DNA from: Bacillota bacterium
Lineage (GTDB): Bacteria; Bacillota_B; Desulfitobacteriia; Desulfitobacteriales; Desulfitobacteriaceae
Direction: 5' to 3'
DNA: 5,775 nt
Assembly: GCA_021779415.1 (NCBI GenBank)
Contig: JAJYAS010000259.1
Location: 1-5,775, forward strand
Part shown: piece after piece, positions 5,086 to 5,775 of the stretch
Position numbering within the stretch: position 1 is the stretch's first letter
How the letters are laid out: each line of letters begins with the position of its first letter
Position numbers and translations under genes: made by a program
Notes under the pieces: model-generated
The model's input: only the letters and a program-made list of their open reading frames with translations
What the model was told of the DNA's origin: nothing
The model's database searches: none

Positions 5086-5775
5086 ATGGATAACAACATG
5101 CCTTTGATATCTATAATTATCGCAACATTTAATTCGGAAAATGTATTGCCGTTAGTTCTGAAATCAATTTTGAACCAATCATATCCCCGCGATAAAATTG
5201 AGCTACTAGTAGTTGATGGTGGTTCGAAGGACTCGACTCTCGAAATAGCAAAGAGATATAACTGTATTTCCCTCAATAATCCCAAAACCGAACCCGTAAA
5301 TGCAAAACTCATAGGATTAAGAGCAGCTAAAGGGAAGTATGTAATTACAATTGATCATGATGAGGTTGTTGAGAATCGTGATAGCATTTTGAGGAAGGTA
5401 AAAACTTTGCAGTCGCATTCTGAATGCAAAGTAGCATTATGTTCTGGGTATAAACGGCCTCAATCATATCCAATGCTTAACCAGTATATAAGTGACTTTG
5501 GAGATCCCTTCTCATTGTTCATTTATAGTTTTCCCAAAGGCTATGTTTTTTTTGAATCCGCTATCCGGCATAAGTTCAAAGTCGAGTCTTATTCAGATTA
5601 TTTGGTTATAACATTTGATTTGATGAAAGAAATAATTATGGAATTGTTCTGTTTGGGAACAATGATCGATGCGGAATACTTTAAAAATAAATTTCCCGAT
5701 TGCCAGACTGATGGATATATATTGACAAATTTGTTCTACTTGATGCTGAAAGAAGGCGATACTAAAGTTGTTCTT
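5086..5775 (+). CDS. GT2-type glycosyltransferase, 3'-truncated by window edge
   Basis: Predicted cytoplasmic or membrane-associated GT-A glycosyltransferase adding a sugar to the lipid-linked O-unit; donor and acceptor are unknown. 230 codons are visible and the frame is still open at the last base. Domain signs: PLISIIIATFNSENVLPLVL (residues 6-25) is the family-2 opening strand, LLVVDGGSKDST has the nucleotide-binding Asp44, and YVITIDHDEVVE carries the metal-binding D-x-D as Asp90-His-Asp92. Past about residue 100 come RPQSYPMLNQYISDFGDPFS and then a less familiar acceptor region. ATG 5086 is chosen because GGGAGA (5072-5077) lies 8 nt upstream and conserved sequence begins at residue 6. 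In Salmonella group D the gene after wzx is the tyvelosyltransferase gene rfbV; position alone makes that role possible here, but I do not recognise this protein as RfbV. Confidence 0.88.
   Translation, partial: MDNNMPLISIIIATFNSENVLPLVLKSILNQSYPRDKIELLVVDGGSKDSTLEIAKRYNCISLNNPKTEPVNAKLIGLRAAKGKYVITIDHDEVVENRDSILRKVKTLQSHSECKVALCSGYKRPQSYPMLNQYISDFGDPFSLFIYSFPKGYVFFESAIRHKFKVESYSDYLVITFDLMKEIIMELFCLGTMIDAEYFKNKFPDCQTDGYILTNLFYLMLKEGDTKVVL

Noticed and set aside
4962..5312. Minus-strand 116-residue open frame overlapping the glycosyltransferase start
   Set aside because: It is antisense to conserved GT2 motifs, with low-complexity Ser/Ile-rich sequence and no known family features.

Overview
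The window is a stretch of a Gram-negative O-antigen (LPS) biosynthesis cluster. The genes are AT-rich and closely spaced, with TTG and ATG starts. The sugar genes make a CDP-3,6-dideoxyhexose, and their order rfbG - rfbS(prt) - rfbE(tyv) - wzx - glycosyltransferase recalls the Salmonella group D and Yersinia pseudotuberculosis dideoxyhexose clusters. The organism is probably a gammaproteobacterium or another proteobacterium, but the sequence does not fix genus or species.

Layout: (1) positions 1-807 hold the 3' three quarters of CDP-glucose 4,6-dehydratase (rfbG). (2) 791-1672 is CDP-paratose synthase (rfbS/prt). (3) 1669-2697 is CDP-paratose 2-epimerase (rfbE/tyv). (4) 2715-3980 is a 12-helix Wzx-type flippase starting at TTG. 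(5) About 4016-4884 is a pile of dead insertion sequences: an IS200/IS605-like element with its left-end hairpin and a broken tnpA (+), the C-terminal tail of an IS630-family transposase (-), and the C-terminal tail of a third transposase, possibly IS1634-like (+). (6) 4885-5085 is non-coding and has a candidate extended -10 promoter. (7) 5086-5775 is the N-terminal 230 residues of a GT2-type glycosyltransferase that runs off the right edge.

The first four genes are all on the + strand and overlap or nearly touch, so they look like one operon. RfbG makes CDP-4-keto-6-deoxyglucose. A 3-dehydrase (RfbH), not present here, would remove the 3-hydroxyl. RfbS then reduces the 4-keto group to give CDP-paratose, and RfbE epimerises C2 to give CDP-tyvelose. 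Glycosyltransferases such as the one at the right edge would build the lipid-linked repeat unit, and Wzx would flip it across the inner membrane. RfbH is not in its Salmonella position between rfbG and rfbS, where the two genes overlap by 17 nt, so it must lie elsewhere for the pathway to work.

I found no wholly new system. The most unusual part is the layered insertion-sequence scar separating wzx from the glycosyltransferase. Its order of events can be partly reconstructed, and it may have left the downstream gene dependent on a new promoter.
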